56,450 nt of DNA, taken from the NCBI RefSeq assembly GCF_000420525.1, contig NZ_ATVC01000007.1, positions 1 through 56,450 of the forward strand, in the 5' to 3' direction. Positions 45,866 through 55,780 of this stretch are shown here, in pieces. Under the pieces are notes generated by a model. The model made no database searches, was not told the DNA's origin, and saw only the letters and a program-made list of their open reading frames with translations. The position numbers and the translations under genes were made by a program. The stretch comes from Aquaspirillum serpens DSM 68 (GTDB lineage Bacteria > Pseudomonadota > Gammaproteobacteria > Burkholderiales > Aquaspirillaceae). Each line of letters opens with the position of its first letter. The stretch's first letter is position 1.

Positions 45866-47191
45866 TCATTTGACCAGCGTACCCCTATCTTGCCCATCGA
45901 CCCCCAATGCCCGTAACAATCCCCGTGCCTTATGGCGGGTTTCTTGTAATTCACGTTCGGGATCGGAGTCCGCCACAATGCCAGCGCCAGCGCGGAAACG
46001 CAGCTGATCGCCTTCCATCATAAAGGTGCGAATTAGGATATTGCTGTCTAAGCGCCCATCGTGATTGAGATAGCCCAAACTGCCGGTATAAGCACCGCGA
46101 GCCGTGGTTTCTAACTCACGAATAATCTGCATACAACGCACTTTAGGACAACCGGTAATGGTGCCACCGGGGAATAAAGCACGGAACAGTTGCAAGACAT
46201 TGATGTTGGCTTGTAAGCGCCCACGGATGTTCGATTCGATATGATGCACAAAGGGATAACTGGCGACAGTCATCAACTCATCGACTTCGACCGTCCCCGG
46301 CACACAAATCCGGCCTAAATCGTTACGCTCTAAATCAATCAACATCACATGCTCTGCACGCTCTTTCAGGCTACCAATCATATTGGCTTTCAAAGCCGCA
46401 TCCTGTTCCGGATCACTCGACCGAGGATGGGTTCCTGCAATCGGGCGCGTATCGGCCCAGCCTTGACGTACCCGTACCAATCGTTCAGGTGAAGAACTGA
46501 CAATTGCCTGATGTGGATTAAATTGCCATAACGCCGAGAAGGGCGCAGGGTTGGCATGTCGTAAGGCGGCAAAAACATCTATTGCTTGCTGTGATGGGGC
46601 TAATGTCGCTTGCCACTGTCGCGAGAGATTGACTTGGAAGACATCCCCTTCGCGGATATAACGCTGTACCTTCACCACACCTTCAACAAACGCTTCGGGA
46701 GGGTCTTCGCTCAATGCCGTCATGGTGAGGGCAGGCGCCTGCCAAGTCGGTACCGAAGACACCATCTGCAGCAGTTGTTGCAATTCAGCTTCTGTTTCAG
46801 CGACAGCATAGGCTTGTTGCTGTTCACGATCGACCAAAATTGCCGCTGGAATCCGCGCTAAGGCTGCCAAAGGAAAAGCATCGGCATAGGGTGCTGGTAC
46901 CGTTGGTTCGAACTGATGTAACACCTCATACGCCAAATAAAACACCCAGCCACCGGTAAAAGGCAAAGGTGTGTTCAGCGGAGAGGTATTTGCCACCACC
47001 GGCAAGGCGGCTAAAGCTGCGAGCAATTCACTGCCCTCATGTTGCTGAAACAAGCGGGTGTGGCGTGGCAAAGCAAACAAAATATCCCACCCCTGATGAG
47101 CCACCGATTGCAGCAAAGTCGGGAATACCGCAGGAGAATGAGCATGCAGGGCGTGCAAATCAGGAGTGACAGCGAAAGTATGAGTAAACAT
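45866..47191 (-). CDS. pabB: Aminodeoxychorismate synthase component I
   Basis: 441 residues. Chorismate-binding enzyme that makes 4-amino-4-deoxychorismate for folate with a PabA glutaminase. Motifs: 'SPERLVRV', 'TRPIAGTHPR', 'RAEHVMLIDLERNDLGR', 'GGTITGCPKVRCMQII' and 'RAGAGIVADSDP'. The classic PabB Lys of PIKGT is Ala here (PIAGT), as in anthranilate synthases; the rest resembles the PabB of Pseudomonas and Betaproteobacteria. TrpE is the alternative, but no TrpE N-terminal LLES motif was seen. A terminator separates it from fabF. Confidence 0.8.
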   Translation of the reverse strand: MFTHTFAVTPDLHALHAHSPAVFPTLLQSVAHQGWDILFALPRHTRLFQQHEGSELLAALAALPVVANTSPLNTPLPFTGGWVFYLAYEVLHQFEPTVPAPYADAFPLAALARIPAAILVDREQQQAYAVAETEAELQQLLQMVSSVPTWQAPALTMTALSEDPPEAFVEGVVKVQRYIREGDVFQVNLSRQWQATLAPSQQAIDVFAALRHANPAPFSALWQFNPHQAIVSSSPERLVRVRQGWADTRPIAGTHPRSSDPEQDAALKANMIGSLKERAEHVMLIDLERNDLGRICVPGTVEVDELMTVASYPFVHHIESNIRGRLQANINVLQLFRALFPGGTITGCPKVRCMQIIRELETTARGAYTGSLGYLNHDGRLDSNILIRTFMMEGDQLRFRAGAGIVADSDPERELQETRHKARGLLRALGVDGQDRGTLVK

Positions 47192-47198
47192 GCAGAGC

Positions 47199-47236
47199 CA
47201 AGAAAAAATAAAACCGCCGTGAGCGTATCACGGCGG
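47199..47236 (-). terminator. Terminator after fabF
   Basis: On the minus strand CCGCCGTGA-TACGC-TCACGGCGG is followed by TTTTATTTTTTC. It lies 40 bases past the fabF stop and overlaps the space before pabB. Confidence 0.9.
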
Positions 47237-47275
47237 CCAGAGTGGGCAAACTATTCACCCGAATTGCAGCGTCTT

Positions 47276-48538
47276 TTAGACTTTCTTGAACACCAACGTC
47301 CCGTTAGTGCCACCAAAGCCGAAGGAATTGGAGATCGCTACATTCATCTTCATGTCGCGGGCTTGATTCGGCACATAGTCCAAATCACATTCACCAGCGA
47401 TATCTTGTTCGAACAAGTTAATGGTCGGCGGCGCGATTTGGTGATACAGCGCCAAGATCGAATACACCGCTTCGACACCACCAGCACCGCCCAAGAGGTG
47501 CCCTGTCATCGACTTAGTCGATGAGATCGCCAGTCGACTTGCATGGTCGCCAAACGCAATTTTTAGCGCGCGGGTTTCGTTGGCATCGCCCAATGGTGTC
47601 GAGGTGCCGTGAGCGTTGACATAATCAACCTCATCAGGCGCCATCCCTGCATCTTTCAGGGCATTCAAGACACCCCGAGCAGGGCCTTCGGCATTGGGTG
47701 CGGTGATGTGGTGAGCATCCGAGCTCATCCCAAAACCGACTAATTCAGCGTAAATTTTGGCGCCGCGTTTCACTGCATGTTCGTATTCTTCCAATACGAC
47801 CACACCCGCACCTTCACCCATCACAAAACCATCACGGCCAGTCTCCCAAGGACGAGACGCGGTTGCCGGATCATCGTTACGTGTGGAGAGCGCTTTCATG
47901 GCAGCAAAACCGCCAATCCCAAGGCGGGTAATCGCCCCTTCTGCTCCACCAGCCACCATCACATCGGCATCGCCATACTGAATCAATCTTGCCGCATCAC
48001 CGATACAGTGTGCACCAGTGGTACATGCGGATACGATGCCATAGCTTGGCCCTTGAAAGCCTTTGATGATCGAAACATGACCCGCAATCAAATTAACCAA
48101 CGAACCTGGGATAAAGAAAGGCCCAATTTTACGCGGTCCCCCTTCATATAACGCCACCCCAGTTTCTTCGATCAATGGTAACCCACCGATACCCGAGCCG
48201 ATATTGACCCCAACTCGTGTTTTATCCAAATTGGGCAGGTCTTCTAACCCAGCATCGGCAACCGCTTGAAACGCTGCCGCAATCCCATAATGAATAAACA
48301 CATCCATCCGGCGGGCTTCTTTTGGTGAAATGTAATCACCAATGTTAAAGCCTTTTACCTCACCAGCAATTTGACAAGCAAGGTCGCTGGCATCAAAGCG
48401 CGTGATACGGGTAATGCCAGATTGGCCAGCCACGATATTGGCCCAGCCAGTCGCGATGTCGTTGCCAACTGGGCTAACTTGCCCAAGACCAGTAATCACA
48501 ACTCTGCGTCGTGCCAAGGGAAACTCCTTTATTGACAT
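47276..48538 (-). CDS. fabF: Beta-ketoacyl-ACP synthase II
   Basis: Elongating condensing enzyme of type II fatty-acid synthesis. 420 residues. The Cys-His-His triad is Cys172 ('SACTTGAHC'), a His in '[11 protein letters not shown]' and a His in '[11 protein letters not shown]'. The start is ATG 48538 ([20 protein letters not shown]). It follows acpP by 264 bases, which include a terminator, so it probably also has its own promoter. Confidence 0.97.
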   Translation of the reverse strand: MSIKEFPLARRRVVITGLGQVSPVGNDIATGWANIVAGQSGITRITRFDASDLACQIAGEVKGFNIGDYISPKEARRMDVFIHYGIAAAFQAVADAGLEDLPNLDKTRVGVNIGSGIGGLPLIEETGVALYEGGPRKIGPFFIPGSLVNLIAGHVSIIKGFQGPSYGIVSACTTGAHCIGDAARLIQYGDADVMVAGGAEGAITRLGIGGFAAMKALSTRNDDPATASRPWETGRDGFVMGEGAGVVVLEEYEHAVKRGAKIYAELVGFGMSSDAHHITAPNAEGPARGVLNALKDAGMAPDEVDYVNAHGTSTPLGDANETRALKIAFGDHASRLAISSTKSMTGHLLGGAGGVEAVYSILALYHQIAPPTINLFEQDIAGECDLDYVPNQARDMKMNVAISNSFGFGGTNGTLVFKKV

Positions 48539-48730
48539 CTATCCCACTGATGTAAGGGGAACTTTGACCGCGTGTCTTAAATCTGGTTAAACCAGCCAAG
48601 CTTACGCCGTTGTTTGACATCATCTGTCACCCACAAGCCCGAAAATCTTACCGCACTTGCCACAGGCACATTGAAACGGGCAGTGGGAGGCTGTTGACAG
48701 CTAAAACGATTGTTTGAGTTGGCCAGACAG

Positions 48731-48790
48731 CAAAAAACCTCTGCCGTTGTTGAATGTGTGCAAACAGCACACCGGCAGAGGTTGATATTC
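48731..48790 (-). terminator. Terminator after acpP
   Basis: On the minus strand AACCTCTGCCG and CGGCAGAGGTT pair over a long nested loop that itself has GTGTGC/GCACAC arms, followed by TTTTGCTG. The rest of 48539-48730 holds no gene. Confidence 0.8.
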
Positions 48791-48802
48791 CGGCAAGCGG
48801 AA

Positions 48803-49045
48803 TTACTGCTGGTTCTGGTGCTTGTTGATGTAGTCCACAGCTTGTTGCACTGTGGTGATTTTCTCTGCTTCTTCGTCTGGAATCTCACAACCGAATTCTT
48901 CTTCCAGTGCCATCACCAGTTCCACCGTGTCGAGAGAGTCGGCACCCAGATCATCGACGAAAGAAGAGTCGATTTTGACTTCTGCTTCGTTGACGCCCAG
49001 TTGTTCTGCGACGATCTTTTTAACACGTTGTTCGATGTTTTCCAT
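48803..49045 (-). CDS. acpP: Acyl carrier protein
   Basis: 80-residue acidic carrier of fatty acyl chains. The phosphopantetheine site is Ser in '[13 protein letters not shown]'. It begins [16 protein letters not shown] and ends with an acidic helix. It stands between fabG and fabF, with good ribosome-binding site (AAAGGTTTACTCCAA). Confidence 0.99.
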   Translation of the reverse strand: MENIEQRVKKIVAEQLGVNEAEVKIDSSFVDDLGADSLDTVELVMALEEEFGCEIPDEEAEKITTVQQAVDYINKHQNQQ

Positions 49046-49173
49046 TTGGAGTAAACCTTTCCCTTTTTATGGCGGGCTGCAAAAAACCGCGCCATTCTAA
49101 CAAAAAATCCAGAAAAAAAATGCTTATCCGCACAATTGCTTGTGCAACAAGCGCTGGCAACACTGCACAGCGA

Positions 49174-49914
49174 CTATACCATTAACATACCACCATTGAC
49201 ATGCAAGGTCGTACCCGTGATATAACCCGCGCGAGAAGAGGCCAGAAACGCGACCGCATCGGCAATATCTTGTGCTTCACCTAAGCGACCCAGCGCAATT
49301 TGGCCTTCGAGTGCTGTTCGCTGCGCTTCTGGTAGCGCAGCAGTCATATCGGTGGCAATAAAGCCCGGTGCAACGCAATTCACGGTGATATTGCGGCTAC
49401 CGACTTCACGTGCCAAGGATTTCGAGAAACCGATAATAGCGGCCTTAGCTGCAGCATAATTACACTGCCCAGCATTCCCCATCACCCCAACGACAGAGGC
49501 GATGTTGATGATACGGCCCCAACGCGCTTTCATCATGCCGCGCAATACGCCTTTCGAGAGACGATACACCGATTTAAGATTGGTCTCCATAATGGCATCC
49601 CAATCATCGTCTTTCATCCGCATTAGCAGCTGATCGCGGGTGATACCGGCATTATTCACCAAGATCGCCACTGCACCATATTTTTCTTCGACAGCAGCCA
49701 AGAGTGTATCCACCCCTTCAGCACCGCTTTCGGTACGGAAGACCATGCCTACGCCACCGCTGGCCGCCAAACGCTCGCTGATCGCAGCAGCGCCGGCTTC
49801 AGACGTAGCCGTCCCAATCACCACAGCGCCCTCTGCCGCTAAGCTATCAGCAATGGCGGCACCAATACCGCGCGAAGCACCGGTGACCAGTGCGATTTTT
49901 CCTTGCATCGACAT
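49174..49914 (-). CDS. fabG: 3-oxoacyl-ACP reductase
   Basis: NADPH-dependent SDR that reduces 3-oxoacyl-ACP. 246 residues with 'TGASRGIG' (11-18), 'NNAG' (87-90) and the triad Ser140, Tyr153 and Lys157 ('NYAAAKAA'). It lies five bases after fabD and is in the fabH-fabD-fabG-acpP order. Confidence 0.98.
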   Translation of the reverse strand: MSMQGKIALVTGASRGIGAAIADSLAAEGAVVIGTATSEAGAAAISERLAASGGVGMVFRTESGAEGVDTLLAAVEEKYGAVAILVNNAGITRDQLLMRMKDDDWDAIMETNLKSVYRLSKGVLRGMMKARWGRIINIASVVGVMGNAGQCNYAAAKAAIIGFSKSLAREVGSRNITVNCVAPGFIATDMTAALPEAQRTALEGQIALGRLGEAQDIADAVAFLASSRAGYITGTTLHVNGGMLMV

Positions 49915-49919
49915 CTTGA

Positions 49920-50852
49920 TTACTCCGCTAATGCGGCCATCGCCGCTTCAATCGCTGCTGCATCGGTCAAAGCCAAAGTATTGACCGCTTTATCAATGCG
50001 TTTGCCCAAACCAGCCAAAACCTTACCCGGCCCACATTCAACATGCTGCGTCACCCCTTGGGCGACTAAGTAAGCAATGGTTTCTGTCCAACGCACCGGT
50101 TGATACAGTTGACGCGCCAAAGTGTCACGAATGGCAGCGGCTTCGGTGTACGAGGCCACATCGGCATTGTGAATCACTGGAATCGTTGGGGCATGGAGAG
50201 GCGTCTCAGCCAATGCCAATGCTAACTTTTCTGCTGCAGGTTGCATCAGCGCACAATGCGAAGGCACTGAAACCGGCAAAGCTAAAGCACGTTTTGCGCC
50301 ACGTGCTTTACACGCCTCAATCGCGCGATCCACGGCGGTCTTTTGTCCGGCAATCACCACTTGTCCCTGCGCATTTAAATTCACCGCAGACACCACCTCG
50401 CCCTGTGCAGCTTCGGCACATGCAGCCATAATATCCGCATCTTCCAAGCCCAAAATAGCAGCCATCGCACCGGCGCCTTCGGGCACAGCGCTTTGCATCG
50501 CCTCAGCGCGTAAACGCACCAATTTGACCGCATCAGCAAAAGCCAAACTCTCCGCCGCTACCAAGGCACTATATTCACCCAAACTGTGTCCAGCCAACCA
50601 TTGCGGTTTTGCACCGCCGGCGGCCAACCATGCACGATAAATGGCCACCCCTGCCGTTAACATCAAAGGTTGGGTGTTCACGGTTCGGTTAATCGCATCA
50701 GGCGTTTCTGCCTGTAACATCGCCCACAAATCCTCGCCCAGCACAGCAGAGGCTTCTTCAAAAGTGGTTTTGACCAACGGGAAGGCGCTAAAACCATCCA
50801 TCATTTTCAGGCTTTGTGAACCCTGACCCGGAAACAGAAACGCAAATGCCAT
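49920..50852 (-). CDS. fabD: Malonyl-CoA:ACP transacylase
   Basis: Loads malonyl groups onto ACP. About 310 residues. 'FLFPGQGSQS', the active serine Ser90 ('GHSLGEYSAL') and a catalytic His ('VPSHCALM') are present. The start is ATG 50852, behind AAAGGAAGAAAG; the frame is open 9 codons further. Confidence 0.97.
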   Translation of the reverse strand: MAFAFLFPGQGSQSLKMMDGFSAFPLVKTTFEEASAVLGEDLWAMLQAETPDAINRTVNTQPLMLTAGVAIYRAWLAAGGAKPQWLAGHSLGEYSALVAAESLAFADAVKLVRLRAEAMQSAVPEGAGAMAAILGLEDADIMAACAEAAQGEVVSAVNLNAQGQVVIAGQKTAVDRAIEACKARGAKRALALPVSVPSHCALMQPAAEKLALALAETPLHAPTIPVIHNADVASYTEAAAIRDTLARQLYQPVRWTETIAYLVAQGVTQHVECGPGKVLAGLGKRIDKAVNTLALTDAAAIEAAMAALAE

Positions 50853-50879
50853 CTTTCTTCCTTTGTATGAGGCGAACAA

Positions 50880-51842
50880 TCAATAACGCAGCAGCACCGA
50901 GCCCCACGCAAACCCACCGCCAATGCCTTCTAACATCACTAACTGGCCACGTTGAATCCGGCCATCGCGCACTGCGGCATCCAAAGCCAGAGGAATCGAG
51001 GCAGCAGAGGTGTTGGCTTGCTGTGGCAGAGTAACCACCACTTTTTCCATCGGCAAATGTAAATGACGCGCTGTGGCTTCAATAATGCGTAGGTTAGCCT
51101 GATGCGGCACCAACCAATCGAGCTCAGATTGTGCAAAACCAGCTTGTTCTAAGGTGCGAGCCGCTAATTCTGATAAGGCTTTGACAGCAAATTTGAATAC
51201 CGCTTGACCATCCATATACAGATAAGGGCTACCGACAATCTGTCCATGCTGCATGCTGGCTGGCACATTCAGAATCGACCCAAAGCGACCATCCGTGTGA
51301 ATGTGACAGCCGAGAATCCCTGTCTCATCATCCGCCACCAACACCGCCGCCCCTGCGCCATCGCCAAACAACACACAGGTACGACGATCATTCCAATCGA
51401 GAATGCGCGAGAAAGTCTCGGCCCCAATCACCAATACACGATGCGCTTGTCCACTACGGATAAAGGCATTCGCAGTCGAGAGTGCATAGACAAACCCAGC
51501 ACACACCGCCGCCACATCAAAAGCGGCAGCTTGCGGTGTCATCCCTAATTTTTGATGCACAATACTTGCCGTACTGGGGAATTGCATATCCCCTGAAGCC
51601 GTTGCAACAATCAACAAATCAATGTCAGTGGCAGCAAGATTGGCAGCGGCTAAGGCGCGTTGAGCAGCAATCACGGCTAAATCACTGGTTTTCTGATCAT
51701 CCGCAACAATGTGGCGAGCCTGAATCCCAGTACGACTGACAATCCATTCTTCGTCACTGCCAATACGGGGGGCAAGTTCGGCATTGGTCAGCACACGCTC
51801 AGGGAGATAGCTGCCAGTTCCAACAATACGTGCATAGGTCAT
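50880..51842 (-). CDS. fabH: Beta-ketoacyl-ACP synthase III
   Basis: Starts fatty-acid chains from acetyl-CoA and malonyl-ACP. 320 residues with Cys114 ('[10 protein letters not shown]'), His247 ('VPHQANLRI') and Asn277 ('QQANTSAAS'). The last motif normally begins YGNTSAAS; here QANTSAAS keeps the catalytic Asn. Overlaps plsX by 4 bases at its start. Confidence 0.97.
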   Translation of the reverse strand: MTYARIVGTGSYLPERVLTNAELAPRIGSDEEWIVSRTGIQARHIVADDQKTSDLAVIAAQRALAAANLAATDIDLLIVATASGDMQFPSTASIVHQKLGMTPQAAAFDVAAVCAGFVYALSTANAFIRSGQAHRVLVIGAETFSRILDWNDRRTCVLFGDGAGAAVLVADDETGILGCHIHTDGRFGSILNVPASMQHGQIVGSPYLYMDGQAVFKFAVKALSELAARTLEQAGFAQSELDWLVPHQANLRIIEATARHLHLPMEKVVVTLPQQANTSAASIPLALDAAVRDGRIQRGQLVMLEGIGGGFAWGSVLLRY

Positions 51843-52891
51843 GGGCTGATTTCAGTTTGGAGAAGGTCTGCGGATGCCGCACAGTGTTGTAACTGTTGTG
51901 CGACCTGTTCAGTAATATGTTGACTTACATTGGCACGCACTTCATCGAACGCTTGTTGCAATGCACACTGAAAGCCAAACGAATCGGTACCGCCGTGGCT
52001 TTTCACCACGATACCGCGTAAGCCAAGCAAACTTGCGCCATTATAACGGCGCGGGTCAACCCGTTTTTTAAAATGGCGCAATACCGGCAAGGCCGCCAGC
52101 GCACATAAACGAGCCCACCAAGTACGGGTGAATTCTTCGCGTAAGAAGGTTGCCACCATGTGGGCCAAACCCTCTGAGGTTTTCAATGCAACGTTACCGG
52201 TAAAGCCATCGCACACCACCACATCAACGGTGCCGGCGTAGATATCATTCCCTTCGACATTACCGTAGAAATTCAATGCCGATTGCCGGAGTAACTCCGC
52301 CGCTTGTTTGACAATATCATTGCCTTTAATGTCTTCAGAACCGATGTTCAACAAGCCGACGGTTGGCGCAGCTTTATTGTGCAAGCCACCAATCAGAGAT
52401 GCCCCCATGATGGCAAACTGTAGTAGCTGCGCGGGTGAGCTATCGACATTAGCACCCAAATCGAGTATACAGGTCTCGCCTTTGAGCGTTGGCATCAATT
52501 TGGCAATCGCTGGCCGATCAATTCCGGGTAAGGTTTTTAAAACAAAGCGCGCCGTTGCCATCAAAGCGCCGGTATTACCCGCCGACACACAAGCTTGAGC
52601 ACGACCTTCTTTGACCAAGTTAATGGCCACCCGCATCGAAGAATCTTTTTTATTTTTTAAAGCAATTTGCGGCAATTCATCCATCTCAACCACCTGACTC
52701 GCGGCATGAATGGTCAGCCGAGGGTGATCGCGAAGATGGGCCTTTTGTAGTTGGGCAGAGATAGCCTCTTCTTGTCCAACTAAAATCAGATGGACGTCGG
52801 AATGCTGTTCGAGAAAGGCCAGTGCCGCTGGCACGGTGACGGCAACGCCAACGTCGCCGCCCATTGCATCAATGGCAACGGTTAGGGTCAT
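51839..52891 (-). CDS. plsX: Phosphate acyltransferase PlsX
   Basis: 350 residues. Makes acyl-phosphate from acyl-ACP for phospholipid synthesis. '[11 protein letters not shown]', '[14 protein letters not shown]', '[18 protein letters not shown]' and '[16 protein letters not shown]' are the family motifs. It couples translationally to fabH and follows rpmF after a hairpin. This is the typical rpmF-plsX-fabH order. Confidence 0.97.
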   Translation of the reverse strand: MTLTVAIDAMGGDVGVAVTVPAALAFLEQHSDVHLILVGQEEAISAQLQKAHLRDHPRLTIHAASQVVEMDELPQIALKNKKDSSMRVAINLVKEGRAQACVSAGNTGALMATARFVLKTLPGIDRPAIAKLMPTLKGETCILDLGANVDSSPAQLLQFAIMGASLIGGLHNKAAPTVGLLNIGSEDIKGNDIVKQAAELLRQSALNFYGNVEGNDIYAGTVDVVVCDGFTGNVALKTSEGLAHMVATFLREEFTRTWWARLCALAALPVLRHFKKRVDPRRYNGASLLGLRGIVVKSHGGTDSFGFQCALQQAFDEVRANVSQHITEQVAQQLQHCAASADLLQTEISP

Positions 52892-52906
52892 TTGAGTAAG
52901 ACGCGG

Positions 52907-52942
52907 GAAAAGTCAAGCCGTGCGAAAGGCACGGCTTGACTG
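52907..52942 (-). terminator. Hairpin between rpmF and plsX
   Basis: AGTCAAGCCGTGC and GCACGGCTTGACT pair over a CTTTC loop, with only a short T run (TTTTCCC). It may attenuate or process the rpmF-plsX transcript rather than end it. Confidence 0.6.
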
Positions 52943-52987
52943 GGTTGATTCGGCCTGAAACTCAGTCCATGCCGCCGGAGCAAAAGC

Positions 52988-53167
52988 TTATTCGCCTTTT
53001 GCTTTCACGACTTTGCGGCCACGGTAGAAACCGTTAGGGCTGATGTGGTGGCGCAGGTGAACTTCACCGGTGGAAGCTTCGACTGCCAAAGCAGGGGCGG
53101 TCAGAAAGTCGTGGGCACGATGCATACCGCGCTTGGACGGGGATTTTTTGTTCTGTTGAACAGCCAT
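52988..53167 (-). CDS. rpmF: 50S ribosomal protein L32
   Basis: 59 residues: [18 protein letters not shown] at the start, '[18 protein letters not shown]' and 'GFYRGRKVV' after it. It has the standard L32 length and sequence. It is preceded by AAGGAGTCATC and follows yceD by 26 bases. Confidence 0.99.
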   Translation of the reverse strand: MAVQQNKKSPSKRGMHRAHDFLTAPALAVEASTGEVHLRHHISPNGFYRGRKVVKAKGE

Positions 53168-53193
53168 GATGACTCCTTGAAACGGATAGGGTT

Positions 53194-53691
53194 TTACTCG
53201 GGCTGGCGTTTCAGGCTGGCCAGCACGGCAAAGGGGTTGGGGCGTTCGGCACGGCTGCGCTCCAGTGCCGCATTGCCACAGTTTTCGTGGCGCGGCGCTA
53301 TCGGCAGGGCCAACAGCACTTCGTCTTCAATCAACGCCTCTATATTGAGTTCTTCTGTTGCAACAATCGCATCTAAACTCTCGTCCATTTCACAGGCCGA
53401 CTCGAGGCGAGCCTCAGAGGTAAAGAGTGTGATACGGCTGTCAACATCAAGCGAGAACGGCATGGTTTCGAGACAACGTTGGCAACGCAAGGTCAGTACG
53501 GTTTGAATTTGCAAGCGCAAAAAAGGACGCGACAAGGTATCGATATCACCTTGTAGCGACCACACCAGCTCACCATCAGTAGCGGCCAGTTCCTCGACCA
53601 CTCGTGCCAGCTTAGCCAATGCTATGCGGCCACTGCGGCTTTGCCGATCTCGGGCAAATGAGAGGCTGTCGATCAAAATCGGGGTTGACAT
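53194..53691 (-). CDS. yceD: YceD/DUF177 family protein
   Basis: 165 residues. The family is linked to 23S rRNA accumulation and always sits before rpmF. Visible: '[14 protein letters not shown]' with its CxxC, 'SACEMDES' and '[11 protein letters not shown]', of which the two Cys pairs may bind zinc. It is divergent from maf with overlapping promoters. Confidence 0.92.
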   Translation of the reverse strand: MSTPILIDSLSFARDRQSRSGRIALAKLARVVEELAATDGELVWSLQGDIDTLSRPFLRLQIQTVLTLRCQRCLETMPFSLDVDSRITLFTSEARLESACEMDESLDAIVATEELNIEALIEDEVLLALPIAPRHENCGNAALERSRAERPNPFAVLASLKRQPE

Positions 53692-53733
53692 AAACCGCGC
53701 ATGATATAATCCAGCGCTTTACCTTGTCAAAGA
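53685..53733. promoter_or_regulatory. Overlapping divergent promoters of yceD and maf
   Basis: On the plus strand the extended -10 TGATATAAT (53702-53710) serves maf; TTGACA at 53685-53690 is only 14 bases away and may not count. On the minus strand TTGACA (53730-53725) precedes TATCAT with an 18-base spacer for yceD. Confidence 0.5.
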
Positions 53734-53745
53734 AAACGCATACTT

Positions 53746-54336
53746 ATGTCCACCACACCCCGTTTAATCTTGGCTTCGACCTCTCCCTTTCGCCACGCTT
53801 TGTTAGCTCGTTTTGGACTGGATTTTGCCGCTATTGCACCGGACTGTGATGAGACACCACTGGCCGGTGAAACTGCCGCCGCCACAGCACAACGCCTCGC
53901 CCGCGACAAAGCCAAATCACTGGCTCATGCTTATCGACAAGCCTTGATTATTGGTTCGGATCAGGTGGCGCTGTTAGAGGGGCAACAACTGGGCAAACCC
54001 GGAACGCACGAAAAAGCTGTTGCCATGCTTCAAGCCATGCGTGGCCAGACAGTGGCCTTTCATACCGCGCTCTGTCTTTTCAATAGCGCAACCGGACACA
54101 GCCAAGAGATGGTGGATATTACGCGTGTGGTGATGCGTGACTACAGCGACGCACAAATCGCCGCCTACCTTGCCCGCGAGCCGGATGCGCTGCGCTGTGC
54201 TGGAGCAGCAAAAAGCGAGGGTTTGGGCGGTGCGTTGATCGAGCGCATTGAATCGACCGACCCGAACGCCTTAATTGGGTTGCCTGTCTTTGCTTTGATT
54301 GGCTTTTTGGCAGCCGAAGGGCTTGAGGTATTGTAA
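53746..54336 (+). CDS. Maf-family nucleotide pyrophosphatase (YceF-like)
   Basis: 196 residues. House-cleaning enzyme that hydrolyses modified NTPs (YceF prefers m7GTP). 'LILASTSPFRHALLARFGL', 'IIGSDQVALLEG' and 'GLPVFALIGFL' are typical. The position next to yceD-rpmF matches YceF in E. coli. Its stop overlaps the next start as TAATG. Confidence 0.92.
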   Translation: MSTTPRLILASTSPFRHALLARFGLDFAAIAPDCDETPLAGETAAATAQRLARDKAKSLAHAYRQALIIGSDQVALLEGQQLGKPGTHEKAVAMLQAMRGQTVAFHTALCLFNSATGHSQEMVDITRVVMRDYSDAQIAAYLAREPDALRCAGAAKSEGLGGALIERIESTDPNALIGLPVFALIGFLAAEGLEVL

Positions 54337-55043
54337 TGGCCACGCTATTTCTGATTCCAACACCACTGGGTGAGATGCCAATGCCCGATTGGCTCGCACC
54401 CGCGCAGTTACAGCGGGTACAACATTTACAGCATTTTGTGGTCGAAACAGCCAAAGTAGCGCGCCGCCATCTGAAAACGCTGGGTTTGCACACCCCATTG
54501 CAGCAATTATGGTTACAAGAGCTGAATGAACATACGCCAGATCATGCCGTTGCTGCGTTATTAGCGCCGCTACAAGCTGGGCACGATGTGGGATTGATTT
54601 CTGATGCGGGTTGCCCCGGCATTGCCGACCCGGGGGCGAAATTAGCAAAGCGTGCGCACCAAGCCGGTTTTACCGTCTGCCCACTAGCGGGGCCCTCGTC
54701 GATTGTTTTGGCTTTAATGGCATCGGGTTCGGATGGGCAGCGTTTTAGTTTTCATGGTTATTTACCAGCGGATACCGCCACACGACAGCAAACGTTGAAA
54801 CAGTTGGAGCAGCGTTCACGCAAAGAAAAGGCGGCACAGTTATTTATTGAAACGCCCTACCGCAATATGGCGATGATCGACAGCTTGTTACAAACGCTGG
54901 CCCCTGACACACGTTTAACGGTGGCCTGTGATCTGACTCTCGCCAGCGAGACGATCATCAGCCAACCCGTGGCAAAATGGCCACGCAATCAGGTTGACTT
55001 TCACAAGCGACCTGCTTTATTTATTGTAGACTCAACCCAATAA
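54336..55043 (+). CDS. SAM-dependent methyltransferase of the RsmI/tetrapyrrole-methylase family
   Basis: 235 residues. 'LFLIPTPLGE', 'GLISDAGCPGIADPGAKLAKRA', 'VCPLAGPSSIVLALMASG' and 'QRFSFHGYLP' are signatures of the RsmI-like group that 2'-O-methylates 16S rRNA C1402. The length is slightly short of RsmI (about 280), so it is the RsmI-like paralogue. It is coupled to the maf-like gene through TAATG. Confidence 0.9.
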   Translation: MATLFLIPTPLGEMPMPDWLAPAQLQRVQHLQHFVVETAKVARRHLKTLGLHTPLQQLWLQELNEHTPDHAVAALLAPLQAGHDVGLISDAGCPGIADPGAKLAKRAHQAGFTVCPLAGPSSIVLALMASGSDGQRFSFHGYLPADTATRQQTLKQLEQRSRKEKAAQLFIETPYRNMAMIDSLLQTLAPDTRLTVACDLTLASETIISQPVAKWPRNQVDFHKRPALFIVDSTQ

Positions 55044-55087
55044 GCATAAACGCTATTTTCCCTAACCTCTGATGAAAGAATTTCAAC

Positions 55088-55612
55088 ATGGCCTCTGTCA
55101 ATAAAGTGATTTTGGTAGGCAATCTGGGACGTGACCCAGAAGTTCGGTATATGGCCAGCGGTGAAGCGGTGTGCAATTTCAGTATTGCCACAACGGATAC
55201 ATGGAAAGATAAAAACGGCCAAAAACAAGAGCGTACCGAGTGGCACAATATTGTGATGTATCGCCGTTTGGCTGAGATTGCTGGTGAGTATTTGAAAAAA
55301 GGCCGTCCGGTGTATATCGAAGGCCGTTTGCAAACCCGTAAGTGGCAAGATAAAAACGGCCAAGATCGTTACACCACAGAGATTATTGCTGACCAAATGC
55401 AGATGTTAGGGGGGCGTGACAGTGGTGGAATGGGCGGTGGCTATGATGCTGTGCCACCGATGATGGAAGATAACGGTTATCACGCGATGCGTGACGATAC
55501 GCCCCCCGCCCGCCCCAGCGCACCCCCACCCGCCCCACGCCGTCAAGCCCCCGCGCCAATCAGCAATCAGCCGGCGAATTTTGACGATATGGACGATGAT
55601 ATTCCGTTTTAA
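55088..55612 (+). CDS. ssb: Single-stranded DNA-binding protein
   Basis: 174 residues. OB-fold (1-110) with '[20 protein letters not shown]' and '[21 protein letters not shown]', then a Gly/Pro/Ala-rich linker, and the acidic tip 'DDMDDDIPF' that binds partner proteins. The start is ATG 55088 with GATGAAAGAATTTCAAC before it. No intrinsic terminator follows; REP copies come next. Confidence 0.98.
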   Translation: MASVNKVILVGNLGRDPEVRYMASGEAVCNFSIATTDTWKDKNGQKQERTEWHNIVMYRRLAEIAGEYLKKGRPVYIEGRLQTRKWQDKNGQDRYTTEIIADQMQMLGGRDSGGMGGGYDAVPPMMEDNGYHAMRDDTPPARPSAPPPAPRRQAPAPISNQPANFDDMDDDIPF

Positions 55613-55643
55613 ATCTCAATTTATTTAAACGGATTTTTATTGA

Positions 55644-55759
55644 GTGGACGCGCTACGATTATCTCAACCCGAATACTGGTGTGGGGTCAATAAGCGTAGC
55701 GCATCCACCAACCAAAAGGAATACACCGGCGTAGGGCGAATAAGCACAGCGCATCCACC
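55644..55759. repeat. Three REP copies ahead of the RAYT gene
   Basis: Copies at 55644-55665 (inverted, GTGGACGCGCTACG), 55685-55709 and 55734-55759 (both ending AGCGCATCCACC). The consensus AATAAGCgtAGCGCATCCACC is repeated again downstream of the transposase gene. The arrangement of one inverted and two direct copies is typical of REP/BIME groups. Confidence 0.8.
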
Positions 55760-55780
55760 AACACCTGCCCAACTTCAAAC

